DNA from: a virus
IMG/VR virus record: IMGVR_UViG_3300009093_000106
Location: 1 to 29,591 of that record
Length of the DNA: 29,591 nucleotides
Direction: 5' to 3' (one strand)
Shown: positions 14,285 through 22,476 of the stretch, piece after piece
Layout of the letters: the number at the start of each line of letters is the position of its first letter
Position numbering within the stretch: the stretch's first letter is position 1
The notes under the pieces: model-generated
Seen by the model: only the letters and a program-made list of their open reading frames with translations
Told to the model about the DNA's origin: nothing
Database searches by the model: none
Translations under genes and position numbers: made by a program

Positions 14285-14762
14285 AATTAACGGCATAGAT
14301 GCGGAAACAGGGTATCGCAAGCAAGAACGCATGACAATTGAGAGCATATTTCAGAAGGTGCGAGAAACGGGTCTCGAAGTTTTCGGAACCGCCAAGTTTG
14401 CCGAGTTCTGGGGATCTCTAATCGTTCTCGCATGGGGCAGTCATTTAGTGGTAATTGGACGATCGCCGAATTACGACATCGTGAGCAGTTACCTAACTTC
14501 AATTCTGCCTTTCACCCTTCAATGCACCGGCTATTTACTCCTCTTGACGGGGGTTATACACCTGTTCAACCTCCCTCAGAGAACGCGGACAGCCTGGATT
14601 GCCCGGTGGCTATGCCTGCTCGCGGAATTCTGCTTCTTCCTCTTCTGCTGGATCGCACTTGCAAAGGGGAAAGCAAATCTTACGGAGGTTTCTATACTGC
14701 CTACATACTGGTTAGTCATGGCGATACGAAACGTATGGATATGCTTTAATCCCGAAAGATAA
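14271..14762 (+). CDS. polytopic membrane protein
   Basis: 163 aa; the ATG overlaps the previous gene by 14 bases and follows GAGGGG (about 14259-14264). About 45 soluble N-terminal residues are followed by four hydrophobic segments near 46-63, 76-98, 109-130 and 140-157. An ATG at codon 21 is an alternative start. Base composition is more A/T-rich than its neighbours. It could take part in lysis or exclusion; nothing in the sequence decides. Confidence 0.6.
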   Translation: MFQNEINGIDAETGYRKQERMTIESIFQKVRETGLEVFGTAKFAEFWGSLIVLAWGSHLVVIGRSPNYDIVSSYLTSILPFTLQCTGYLLLLTGVIHLFNLPQRTRTAWIARWLCLLAEFCFFLFCWIALAKGKANLTEVSILPTYWLVMAIRNVWICFNPER

Positions 14763-14809
14763 TACCGGCGTGTTGAGTCCGCCACTTGACAGTACAGGAT
14801 GCTCCAACC

Positions 14810-15418
14810 ATGACTGCCATGACTGCCGCATTGCCGTGGAATAACAGAACAATGCCGACTGATCCACAAGTAGCTGGTTATGTAGTAGGGGTGACTGGAA
14901 GTTCCGTTGGGTTGTTCGGTCTTATCGCCGCATGGCTGACCAACAGGAACAACAGGGCGATAGCGAAGGAGAAGCAGGATGCGGACGGGGAGAAGGATTA
15001 CATCACTAATCTCCGTGCGGATATGCAGGGTGCGAAGGACGAAATCAAGTCTCTGACCACCAACCTGTCGAGTGCAAATGATAAGATGTACTCGTTTCAG
15101 GATCAAATCATCCAAAACCGTGAAGCGTTAGGTCTGCTCAACCTCGAAGTTGAAACCCTCCGTCACAAACTGGACGCGGAGATCGACGAAAAACGACGGA
15201 TGAAGCAGGAATACGAAGAGGAGATTGCTCAACTTCAGCAAGAACTTGTTGAGAGGGAGCACCTGCACGAAGAAGAACGGCGCAGGTTACAAGCCCGTAT
15301 AGACGAGCTTGAGGGTGTAATCGGAGGGTTCCGGCCAATCGGGACTATGGAACCCCCGATTGCTCAGAGAACGCTAGGACAAACCCTCCTGCCGTCTCCA
15401 CCGGGGGATAAGGACTAG
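14810..15418 (+). CDS. single-pass membrane protein with long coiled coil
   Basis: 202 aa from ATG 14810, with AGGA about 10 nt upstream; a TTG at 14786 also opens the frame but has no ribosome site, and ATG 14819 is another option. A hydrophobic segment (about 22-43) is followed by a basic anchor (N-R-N-N-R) and about 130 residues of charged heptad-like coiled coil (about 50-180), then a Pro-rich tail. An i-spanin (Rz) has this layout and the lysozyme gene is near, but two genes intervene, so that is only a possibility. Confidence 0.6.
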   Translation: MTAMTAALPWNNRTMPTDPQVAGYVVGVTGSSVGLFGLIAAWLTNRNNRAIAKEKQDADGEKDYITNLRADMQGAKDEIKSLTTNLSSANDKMYSFQDQIIQNREALGLLNLEVETLRHKLDAEIDEKRRMKQEYEEEIAQLQQELVEREHLHEEERRRLQARIDELEGVIGGFRPIGTMEPPIAQRTLGQTLLPSPPGDKD

Positions 15419-15421
15419 ACA

Positions 15422-15724
15422 ATGGCCGGTTTTAACTTGGGTAGTTTGTTGGCAGGGGCAGTTCCCAGCATCGGCAAGGGGATACAGCATGGCCTGCAGT
15501 ACGGGGTAGATTGGGTTCGATACGACTTGCACGCCCTTGCAACCGGGGACAAGCAAGCTCAGGAGGACTTGAACGCGATTAAGGCCGAGTGGCTGAAGGA
15601 AGTAGCCGACGAAACAGGGGCCGTTCGGGGGGATGTCGTACGGGCAATCGAGAACGGAGCTGATCCCTTCCAGAAATCGCGCAAGATGCTCCAGGCTTAC
15701 GAGGCGAAGCATGGTAAACCCTAA
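15422..15724 (+). CDS. hypothetical small protein
   Basis: 100 aa, starting 4 bases after the preceding stop, with only a weak ribosome site. The N-terminal 30 residues are Gly/Ala-rich and mildly hydrophobic; the rest is an amphipathic helix with many charged residues. The layout resembles minor virion or membrane-active peptides, but I recognise no family. Its end overlaps the next gene by 14 bases. Confidence 0.55.
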   Translation: MAGFNLGSLLAGAVPSIGKGIQHGLQYGVDWVRYDLHALATGDKQAQEDLNAIKAEWLKEVADETGAVRGDVVRAIENGADPFQKSRKMLQAYEAKHGKP

Positions 15725-16061
15725 CATCACCCCGTCGAATGGTCCAACACCGACGATCGTAACAAGTCCGCCGGTCAGTGTCATTCCGAAAACGAAAGAA
15801 CAGCAAGTACGAAGCGCGTGGTACACCCTAATAGCCGGATTAGGACTTGTCCTTCCGGCGATTTGCGATTTCATAGGGAAGATTGAACCGCAGCTAAAAG
15901 CCCTGTTTCCGAAAGAAGCAGAGATAATCGGCCCGATCTGCCAGATTGCGTCGGGAATTGGTATCCTTCTGCTTGCCTCCCAGAGAAAGAACAGCGCAGA
16001 AACGGAACAGAGTGTCAATCTGTCGGTTCCGGTTATCCCTTCTGGAGGGCCGGATGTCTGA
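15711..16061 (+). CDS. candidate holin (two transmembrane segments)
   Basis: 116 aa from ATG 15711, with GAGG (15701-15704) 6 nt upstream. The frame is open further back but only within the preceding gene. A Pro/Thr-rich N terminus leads to hydrophobic segments near 36-56 and 72-90, joined by a short loop with Lys and Glu, then a polar tail. Size, topology and its place two genes before a GH25 lysozyme fit a class II holin, which would form pores in the inner membrane. Holins vary too much for certainty. Confidence 0.5.
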   Translation: MVNPNITPSNGPTPTIVTSPPVSVIPKTKEQQVRSAWYTLIAGLGLVLPAICDFIGKIEPQLKALFPKEAEIIGPICQIASGIGILLLASQRKNSAETEQSVNLSVPVIPSGGPDV

Positions 16062-16554
16062 TCTAACCCCAGAACAAGAACCCGTTACGATCACTGTTCC
16101 GGCAGGATCGACGGTTGCGGTCACCCCGGCGCATGAACAACGGGAGACTGAGACCTTTATCTACTCCTTTCCGGAACATGAAGCCCGAGAAGACGACCCG
16201 CATTACAAAGCTTTCGATGCCGCGAAACGACGGTTGGAACGGCTCGGGAAGATGAAATGCTGGATCGATAATGCGGACTGCCACGGAAATATCGAGCTGC
16301 ATCACTCCGTGGTGGAATTCGCTCTGGCAAATATCGTGGATGTAACCCATTTCGAGCAGCTATATCCCGAGTTCAAGATCGAGAACGACGAAGAATTCCT
16401 GACTTGGATCGAAGGAGAGGGCAATCTCCTGCCTCTCTGCGCGAACCATCACCGGGGTGTGGTGGGTATTCATTCGATCCATTACCCGGCATGGCTGGTG
16501 CAACGGGTTATGAAGGCAGGGGTCGGAGCACCGGAGAGAGTGGCACGGAAATGA
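16054..16554 (+). CDS. HNH-type nuclease
   Basis: 166 aa from ATG 16054, 6 nt after GGAGG (16043-16047), overlapping the previous stop by 8 bases. Residues 69-140 show the HNH arrangement: Cys69 and Cys76, E-L-H-H (His83/His84), N-L-L-P-L-C (Asn124, Cys129), N-H-H (His132/His133) and a final G-I-H. Two cysteine/histidine pairs would bind zinc and the central histidine would cut DNA. HNH proteins in phages may nick during packaging or act as homing nucleases; its position inside the lysis cluster makes a free-standing homing-type gene possible. Confidence 0.75.
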   Translation: MSDLTPEQEPVTITVPAGSTVAVTPAHEQRETETFIYSFPEHEAREDDPHYKAFDAAKRRLERLGKMKCWIDNADCHGNIELHHSVVEFALANIVDVTHFEQLYPEFKIENDEEFLTWIEGEGNLLPLCANHHRGVVGIHSIHYPAWLVQRVMKAGVGAPERVARK

Positions 16555-17174
16555 TACCAGGGATTGACGTCAGTCACTACCAGGGGACGATCGACTGGGC
16601 AAAGGTTGCAGCAGCAGGGATTAAGTTCGCCTACCTGAAAGCGACCGAAGGGGTCGACGCAACTGATGAGTTCTATATCAGGAACAGGGCAGCAGCCCGA
16701 AGTCACGGTATCTTGACGGGGAGCTACCACTTCTACCATTACGACCAGGCTTGGGGACCGCAGGCAACCCACTTTGTCGGGATCGTCGGGAACTTTAAGG
16801 ACGAACTACCGCCAATGCTGGACCTGGAACAGGACAAGTTCCGGAACCATAAGTTTACCCTGGCAACAGCAGATGCAACCCGGCAGACTTTAGCCTGGCT
16901 AGATACTCTCCAGAAATCGAGCCACAAGGTACCGGGTGTATATTGTGACCCTAATTTCCGTGAAACGTTCCTACGGGACGCAGGATACCGGCAATACCTG
17001 TTATGGGAAGCATCTCTCTCTGCTGTTGCACCTGTCTCGGTCGCCCCATGGACCCGGATAAGCTTCTGGCAGTACCGATGGAACGGAACCGTCCCTGGAA
17101 TAGCGGGGCATGGGTGCGATCTCGACCGGTTCATGGGTACCATGGATAGCTTGCAGAAACTGGCGAAAGGGTAA
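16551..17174 (+). CDS. GH25 lysozyme (endolysin)
   Basis: 207 aa, the size of a lone GH25 catalytic domain. The ATG overlaps the HNH stop (ATGA), with GGAGAG (16533-16538) upstream. It cuts the MurNAc-GlcNAc bond of peptidoglycan. Seen: G-I-D-V-S-H-Y-Q-G at the start (Asp6), K-A-T-E-G (Glu33), M-L-D-L-E (Asp91/Glu93, the usual catalytic pair) and the closing W-Q-Y...D-L-D-R-F (Asp190, Asp192). No signal peptide or cell-wall-binding domain is visible, so it would need a holin to reach the wall. Confidence 0.9.
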   Translation: MIPGIDVSHYQGTIDWAKVAAAGIKFAYLKATEGVDATDEFYIRNRAAARSHGILTGSYHFYHYDQAWGPQATHFVGIVGNFKDELPPMLDLEQDKFRNHKFTLATADATRQTLAWLDTLQKSSHKVPGVYCDPNFRETFLRDAGYRQYLLWEASLSAVAPVSVAPWTRISFWQYRWNGTVPGIAGHGCDLDRFMGTMDSLQKLAKG

Positions 17175-17179
17175 ACCGC

Positions 17180-18595
17180 GTGAAGACCGTCCTGCTTGTC
17201 CTTAACCCAAGTCGGTATACTCAACTCCAGCCAGAGATTAACGGGTGGACATTTGATCGTGCAGTGGAGGGGTGGAACGTATCCCTTCTCCAGACAACCC
17301 GGACAAACGGTTACGATCTACGTGCAGATCTCGTCATTCAGTACGGCAAGCAACCCTTTGATCATGTGTTCTTCCTCGGGAATACCCCGACGATCTGGGT
17401 TATGCTGAATTTGGACGGGCATGGCTGGCACCTTATGCCTGCACGCTCATTCCTCGTTAACTCAAACATTGCGATCGATAATGCACGGCAACCCGGTACC
17501 GACACCTGTAATCTCTCTTCGATGGGAGCGTTCAGCCGTCCGTATGCTCATGTAGGTCAGCTCAATTTTGACGGCATGGCCGGGTTTACCGATGACCAGA
17601 TTACTGATCAGTATAGACAGTGGTTCGTACGTCGCCATGATATCAGCGTCAACGGGTTCGCGGCATTCCCGCCGATCAATCTCCTGGATAACCACTTCGG
17701 GCTGAGTTTCGGTCCTGCCTGCGTTCAGGAGTTTGCGAAGTACCCGAAGTCGATGAATATGTACATGCCGACCCTGGGACCGGACGGTTACGATGGTCAG
17801 AGAGCTCTGCAACTTCCTGCTCTCACCTTCGGCATTTTTACCGGAGGGGAGAATTACGGCGACGGTCAATTCCTCTGGTATTACGGGAAACGCGACGAGC
17901 AGATAGCGACGCCGTCTCAGGCTGCTATCTGGCATTGCTACGGCTCGCATACGGGCGAGACCTACAGCGCGGGCAGTTACCTCGTCGCTGCACTCGTCAA
18001 TCGACCAGGCGCGGGTTTCAAGAGCTGCAAGACGGTCGCATCAGTCTTCAATTTCTCAGGTAGTTTTGCTTTTCACATCCTCCTCAACGGTGGCACAGGA
18101 GGAGAGGCTGCAAGTGAAACAGAGGCAACGAGCGGGTGGCCTGCCGACTACTGGAATGGGGATCCTACTCTCACCTTCGATACCGCCACCCTTGCACGAC
18201 TTGCAGCTAATGAAACGGAGGCACAAGTGACAGAAACACAGTTTGACGCAGCGGTAGCGAACCTACAACAGCAGATCACCGACTTGACCAATAAGGTACT
18301 TCCTCTGCTTGCAGGGGGAACAGGCGGTGGAACGGGCGGAACCGGAGGCGGCAACACCGATACAACCGTAGTCATCATAAAAGCGATCTACGAACGGGTA
18401 GACGGTGGGGGTTCGGTGGATGTGACGGCGCAGGTCCAAGCCCTGGTGAACTCGGGGGTACCCTGGAATGTACACCCCGGTCTGGCAGACTTCGCAGTTG
18501 GGTTTGAGAAACGGCTGCAGGTTGATTATACCGTTGGAGGGGTCGCCCGACCCCATGCAACCTTCAGCCAATATCAGCAGGTAATCTGCAAGTAA
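17180..18595 (+). CDS. gingipain-like (C25-fold) protein with C-terminal lectin-like domain
   Basis: 471 aa, starting at GTG 17180 with only a weak ribosome site. Residues 1-75 match the C25 N-terminal pattern (L-V-L-N-P, E-G-W-N-V, D-H-V-F-F-L-G). Residues 120-155 give the H-V-G-Q-L-N-F...Y-R-Q-W-F...H-D pattern. Residues 232-330 give F-L-W-Y-Y-G, W-H-C-Y-G-S-H and the closing W-N-G-D-P-T-L. These follow the order seen in C25-like proteins. The catalytic pair is not clear: G-H-G (80-82) and His252-Cys253 are candidates. A coiled coil (about 350-377) and Gly/Thr linker lead to a C-terminal domain (about 398-470; V-D-V-T and G-F-E-K-R-L-Q-V-D-Y). Probably virion-associated. Confidence 0.55.
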   Translation: MKTVLLVLNPSRYTQLQPEINGWTFDRAVEGWNVSLLQTTRTNGYDLRADLVIQYGKQPFDHVFFLGNTPTIWVMLNLDGHGWHLMPARSFLVNSNIAIDNARQPGTDTCNLSSMGAFSRPYAHVGQLNFDGMAGFTDDQITDQYRQWFVRRHDISVNGFAAFPPINLLDNHFGLSFGPACVQEFAKYPKSMNMYMPTLGPDGYDGQRALQLPALTFGIFTGGENYGDGQFLWYYGKRDEQIATPSQAAIWHCYGSHTGETYSAGSYLVAALVNRPGAGFKSCKTVASVFNFSGSFAFHILLNGGTGGEAASETEATSGWPADYWNGDPTLTFDTATLARLAANETEAQVTETQFDAAVANLQQQITDLTNKVLPLLAGGTGGGTGGTGGGNTDTTVVIIKAIYERVDGGGSVDVTAQVQALVNSGVPWNVHPGLADFAVGFEKRLQVDYTVGGVARPHATFSQYQQVICK

Positions 18596-18613
18596 CGGAT
18601 TGAGAGGTCCAAA

Positions 18614-19051
18614 GTGCCGTTCACGCTAACGCAGCTTGCAAACGAGATTAACGCCGACCCGACCGGCCTTGGATATGCGGCTTTTACTAATGCCGGGAAC
18701 GACCAGGGGGTCGTTACCCTGATTAATGCTGTCGGTGTAAGTGGATCTTTTCAGGTACCGAGGGAGCCCATCCCCACCGCTATGTTCATCGCTAACATGG
18801 ATCCTACTGAGTTTGCGGCGTTGACAAACGTGCAACTGCTCCGATTGCAGATCATACTTTCCGGCGGAACCGTGGACATCAACGGGGCAAACACTCGGGC
18901 TAGCCTGTTGGCTATATTTCCGTCCAACGGTGTCACCAAGACCAACATCGCAGCCCTTCTGAACCGACAGGGAAGCCGTGCAGAAGTCCTATGGGGGATT
19001 GGTACCGTAGTTACGACGGATAACGTCTCCAAGGCATTGAGGGGAGCGTAG
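18614..19051 (+). CDS. conserved phage protein of unknown function
   Basis: 145 aa from GTG 18614, 6 nt after GAGAGG. The pattern is one I know from many siphophage genomes: L-A-N-E-I-N-A-D-P-x-G-x-G-Y-A near the start, a central P-x-A-M-F-I-A-N-M-D-P-x-E-F-A-A-L, then I-F-P-S-N and a closing S-R-A-E-V-L-W-G-I-G-T-V-V-T. Its role is not established; relatives lie among structural genes. It is followed after one base by the next gene. Confidence 0.75.
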   Translation: MPFTLTQLANEINADPTGLGYAAFTNAGNDQGVVTLINAVGVSGSFQVPREPIPTAMFIANMDPTEFAALTNVQLLRLQIILSGGTVDINGANTRASLLAIFPSNGVTKTNIAALLNRQGSRAEVLWGIGTVVTTDNVSKALRGA

Positions 19052-19052
19052 G

Positions 19053-19523
19053 ATGGCAACTAACGAACTATGGGGTGCGCTCGGTACTGAAACGGTGCTG
19101 ATAAACAATACCAATTTCAGTAACCTGCTGAACAATGCCCTCGTACTCTCTGGAGACTATAACAACGTTCAAGGTGGTGGCGGGGGAGGTGGCGACACCC
19201 TTTGCCGACTACGGGCTATCCTCACAATGGCGGTGGGAGCCTCGGCCAATACCGGGTTCTCTGTCTGGTTCCTGAAGTCTACAGACGGAGGAACAACCTG
19301 GGAGCGGGGTGGAACTGGATTTACTCCCCAGAGATTGCCGGACGTGGTTTTTCCTGCACCGACTGACACCACGCAAACGGAAGTCAGTAGAGATGTACTT
19401 TGTCCGGCAGGTCACTTCAAAGTCTTGATTAAGAATGACGGTACCGGTCAAGCGACAAAGACAGATGTGACTTCAGCCGGGTCACAGCTTTCGATCATTC
19501 CGTTCACAAGGCAGATGGTATGA
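19053..19523 (+). CDS. conserved phage virion-type protein
   Basis: 156 aa, one base after the preceding stop. A run of seven Gly near residue 41-47 is followed by beta-rich sequence with S-T-D-G-G-T-T-W-E and a later P-A-G-H-F-K-V-L-I-K-N, a layout common among small phage structural proteins. No enzymatic motif. The stop overlaps the LamG gene start (ATGA). Probably a minor virion component; inferred. Confidence 0.65.
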   Translation: MATNELWGALGTETVLINNTNFSNLLNNALVLSGDYNNVQGGGGGGGDTLCRLRAILTMAVGASANTGFSVWFLKSTDGGTTWERGGTGFTPQRLPDVVFPAPTDTTQTEVSRDVLCPAGHFKVLIKNDGTGQATKTDVTSAGSQLSIIPFTRQMV

Positions 19524-20383
19524 TTGATACCCTGGGGTACGATACTTTTCTTCCGATCCATCTTGGAAATCCGATTAATCGGCGGCACCCGCTTAATGCA
19601 GGGAGACAGGCTTGGTGGCTTACCCTTACCGGTTTGGATGGAGGTAAGTTTTTCTATGACCTGATGGACCTATGGACGGGTACTCTTACGAGCATGGGGA
19701 CGGGTAGCGGTTGGCAGGGTACCCCGCGAAAAGGAGGGTTTGGACAGCTAAAATTCGACGGTACTAGCAGTTATGTAGCAACAACCGGGTTATTCAGCTA
19801 CGCACAGATGACTTGGAAAGCCTGGGTCAGACCGGATGACTTCTCCCTGTCCAATGCTATAAACCGCAGAATTGTTCACTCTTCCGACAACTCGGGTAAT
19901 AACGAAACAAACCTTGTTTTAGGCAGTACCAATAGCAACGTTACATGGTACACATTTACATCTAGCAGTCAGTTTAGCGTAACCTCTGCTCCCTCTTCTT
20001 TAGCTATTGGAAACTGGTACCATATCTGCGGTACAAGGGATGGCTCGAACGCTTTCTTGTACATTAATGGCAAGCAGGCAGCAACCGGTGCGGATGCGGG
20101 CGGCGTTGCAGTGCCGACTTCTGCAAGTTTCTTCACTATCGGGAAGGTTCAGTTCTTTGGCGGAGGGTTCTTATCGGGAGCGTTAGACGATGTAAGTGTG
20201 TGGAACCGTGCACTCTCTGCAACAGAAGTCAAAGCTGATTATGATCTGAGCCTGCTTCTATATCCGGATGTGCTTAACCGGGTAGAGTCGCATGAATTGA
20301 ACGCGCCGAACGTCTTTACTTTTCAGGATTTATCTGTCAGTATGCAACCTCGTAGGGATACTCCGGTCCCTATTCCTTACTAG
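19520..20383 (+). CDS. LamG / concanavalin-like lectin domain protein
   Basis: 287 aa. Residues about 75-240 show the LamG pattern: L-K-F-D-G-T-S-S-Y-V, a M-T-W-K-A-W-V-R-P strand, W-Y-H-I-C-G-T-R-D-G, L-Y-I-N-G-K and the closing F-L-S-G-A-L-D-D-V-S-V-W-N-R-A-L-S. This jelly-roll domain usually binds carbohydrate, so host-surface or capsid-exterior binding is likely. The ATGA overlap couples it to the preceding gene. Confidence 0.85.
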   Translation: MIDTLGYDTFLPIHLGNPINRRHPLNAGRQAWWLTLTGLDGGKFFYDLMDLWTGTLTSMGTGSGWQGTPRKGGFGQLKFDGTSSYVATTGLFSYAQMTWKAWVRPDDFSLSNAINRRIVHSSDNSGNNETNLVLGSTNSNVTWYTFTSSSQFSVTSAPSSLAIGNWYHICGTRDGSNAFLYINGKQAATGADAGGVAVPTSASFFTIGKVQFFGGGFLSGALDDVSVWNRALSATEVKADYDLSLLLYPDVLNRVESHELNAPNVFTFQDLSVSMQPRRDTPVPIPY

Positions 20384-20398
20384 AGAAAGGTTAAAACC

Positions 20399-20872
20399 AT
20401 GGGCCGTGCGTATTCCGTAAATGGAAACTGTATCAACACAGCGTCGAGCACCCTTCCAATCGGGTGTCTAATCGGAGCTACGACCGTTCGTCCCCGTATC
20501 CAGGATGTTGTACTGGGTTCGGATGCTTCTCCTGCTGACAACGCTTGCAAGGTAGCCTTCCAGAGGCAGACTTCTGCCGGTACATGGGCGGGTGCTGGAG
20601 GGGCGGCGATCACCCCGCAGGCAATTGACCCTGGTGACCCGGCATCCCTCTGCACTGCAAACCAGGGGGTAGCGTCGGTAGGACCGACCCTGACCGCAAG
20701 TGCGTTCCTACTGCAAATACCGTTCAACCAGAGGGCGTCGTTCCGGTGGGTATCTCAGCCGGGTAAAGATCTCGTTATTCCGGCGACCGCCAACAACGGC
20801 ATCTCGCTCGTCCCCCTCGTGGTCGGCGGTTCCGCATTCAACACCGTGTTCTCATTTGAGTTCGAGGAATAA
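20399..20872 (+). CDS. phage virion-type protein of unknown function
   Basis: 157 aa; AAAGG (20386-20390) is 8 nt before the ATG. The sequence is beta-rich and low in charge, with several Thr/Ala/Gly runs and four Cys (about 11, 23, 50, 85). R-A-S-F-R-W-V near residue 113 and a closing F-S-F-E-F-E-E suggest a jelly-roll or Ig-like fold. It resembles small phage surface proteins, but no family can be named. Confidence 0.6.
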   Translation: MGRAYSVNGNCINTASSTLPIGCLIGATTVRPRIQDVVLGSDASPADNACKVAFQRQTSAGTWAGAGGAAITPQAIDPGDPASLCTANQGVASVGPTLTASAFLLQIPFNQRASFRWVSQPGKDLVIPATANNGISLVPLVVGGSAFNTVFSFEFEE

Positions 20873-20904
20873 TCCGGGTACCATACCCCGGAAAGGAGAT
20901 ACAG

Positions 20905-21135
20905 ATGCCAGAGAAAGATAACAGACCGAAGTGTGAGCGATGCGACACTCGACAGGACGCCCTGCATGTTGCACCGGACAGTGGGCCGGTTGTGATCAAC
21001 AACCAGATCGAACACGTCCAAGTCGCGGTGTGCGATAAGTGCTACGCCGAAGCATTCCGGAAGACATACCCGGACGCCGAAATACCGGAGCAGTTCGCTC
21101 ATCTGGATACGGCGAAAGCAGGGACGGTCAAGTAA
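20905..21135 (+). CDS. small zinc-ribbon protein
   Basis: 76 aa; AAGGAGAT is about 7 nt before the ATG. Cys10-x2-Cys13 and Cys43-x2-Cys46 form a textbook zinc ribbon around a short beta core. The C-terminal third is an acidic helix. The next gene, also a zinc-cluster protein, starts directly at the following base. The role is unknown; protein or nucleic-acid binding is likely. Confidence 0.65.
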   Translation: MPEKDNRPKCERCDTRQDALHVAPDSGPVVINNQIEHVQVAVCDKCYAEAFRKTYPDAEIPEQFAHLDTAKAGTVK

Positions 21136-21438
21136 ATGAGCAGAGAACCGGTCATACTCCATCCTGGGATGCCGGATTTCTACGACGGCACAAAATGGGA
21201 GCGGAAACCTCACGGCACAATGCTGATAAATGGGGTGGAAGTCGCCCATACCCTGCAATGCCCGCATTGTAATGCCCATTTCATCTCCAGAAAAGGGTCG
21301 GGTCATCGCCGCACCTACTGCATGCTCTGTAACGCAGTAACGTGCGGCCACCCGGATTGCGACCGTTGTATTCCATGGGAGAAGAAAATGGAACTCATGG
21401 AACGCGGGTGGTCCCTCGAAAGAATACTGGCAAGCTAA
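21136..21438 (+). CDS. zinc-cluster phage protein
   Basis: 100 aa, beginning immediately after the previous stop. Cys42, Cys45, Cys62, Cys65, Cys70, Cys75 and Cys78 plus nearby His residues could hold two zincs. The stretch C-P-H-C...G-S-G-H-R-R...C-M-L-C and T-C-G-H-P-D-C-D-R-C-I-P-W-E is a pattern I recognise from phage structural regions, where such proteins lie next to terminase or tail genes. Function unknown. The next ATG follows directly. Confidence 0.65.
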   Translation: MSREPVILHPGMPDFYDGTKWERKPHGTMLINGVEVAHTLQCPHCNAHFISRKGSGHRRTYCMLCNAVTCGHPDCDRCIPWEKKMELMERGWSLERILAS

Positions 21439-22476
21439 ATGCAACAGTCAACGTGGCAGTATCAAAAACTAGCAGAACCGATAACGGAGATCTTCCCCGT
21501 CCCTACGTTGGATCGTTGGGTGGGGTTTGACGATGTACCGCCACCTCCGAAAAGGGTTCTGACGACCGCGATACAGTCAACGATGGCATTCCAAGAACCC
21601 CTAGTACCCCCCACCCCTCCGGTGCAGCAGTATCTCCAACCTACGGTACCGAAAAGGGATAACCGGAGGGACGGGTTCCGGTACGATTGGTTCGCAAACA
21701 CCACGCCTCCTCCGGCACCCCCGGTTCTCTCCTGGCAACCAGAGTTCCCGGATAGTGCACCGGTTCGAGTACGGGCTATTAATCTCAACGCAACGATCGA
21801 GCCTACCTGGTTCAAAGCATTCCCGGACCCGACAACTTTCACCTACTTCAACCTGACGACAGACGGGTACGAGCAGGGGGTCCGCAACAAAGCAGATACT
21901 CAGAGACGGACGCTTTCTCTGATTTCACCCCTCCTATACGGACAGGGTCCGGATCCGGTAACCTTTACCCCAATGCCGGATACCGAACTCTGGCAACCAA
22001 TTCGACGTGCGGTGTCGATGGCGACGTACCTACTGTATGGAAACGAACCGTATCAGCTAAGTTTTACCCCTCTACCGGATGTCGAAATCTGGCAGCCGGA
22101 TAAAACGGCTAGATCCCGACAGCACTTAGCCATGGGAACTCCTTCAGAGATCGATGTCCCGGTGTTCTCTCTGGTGAGTGCGGTTGTACCTCTTCCCCGG
22201 TTCCGCAGGGAATACCCTTCCGGTACTCTGGTTACCCCGACGACAAGTTTGGGGGTAATTGTTCCCCCTGTCTATCCAGACCGGGTGCTTCGAGTTCGTC
22301 CGACAAGTCTCTTTGAATTCAGCCTAGGGAGGGTAACCTCTGCTCCGACCGTTGCGCGCTTGATCTACGTAACCCGGTCTGGCGCAGGAGACTACATAAA
22401 GATTTCGGGTTCCGGTGACACGATACAAAGGCGGGGTTCCGGCGATATCATACGGAAGGGTGGAGGAGTAGCATGA
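21439..22476 (+). CDS. repetitive proline-rich virion-type protein
   Basis: 345 aa, starting right after the preceding stop without its own clear ribosome site. It consists of irregular repeats of about 35-45 residues built around F-x-P-x-P-D-x-x-x-W-Q-P (for example F-T-P-M-P-D-T-E-L-W-Q-P and F-T-P-L-P-D-V-E-I-W-Q-P). The C-terminal 30 residues hold three S-G-x-G-D-x-I type units. Such sequence suggests an elongated surface or connector protein. No enzymatic motif. It overlaps the terminase start (ATGA). Confidence 0.65.
   Translation: MQQSTWQYQKLAEPITEIFPVPTLDRWVGFDDVPPPPKRVLTTAIQSTMAFQEPLVPPTPPVQQYLQPTVPKRDNRRDGFRYDWFANTTPPPAPPVLSWQPEFPDSAPVRVRAINLNATIEPTWFKAFPDPTTFTYFNLTTDGYEQGVRNKADTQRRTLSLISPLLYGQGPDPVTFTPMPDTELWQPIRRAVSMATYLLYGNEPYQLSFTPLPDVEIWQPDKTARSRQHLAMGTPSEIDVPVFSLVSAVVPLPRFRREYPSGTLVTPTTSLGVIVPPVYPDRVLRVRPTSLFEFSLGRVTSAPTVARLIYVTRSGAGDYIKISGSGDTIQRRGSGDIIRKGGGVA

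Noticed and set aside
14786-14814. TTGACA as a -35 box before the coiled-coil protein
   Set aside because: The matching -10 position (CATGAC, 14809-14814) matches consensus in only three of six bases.
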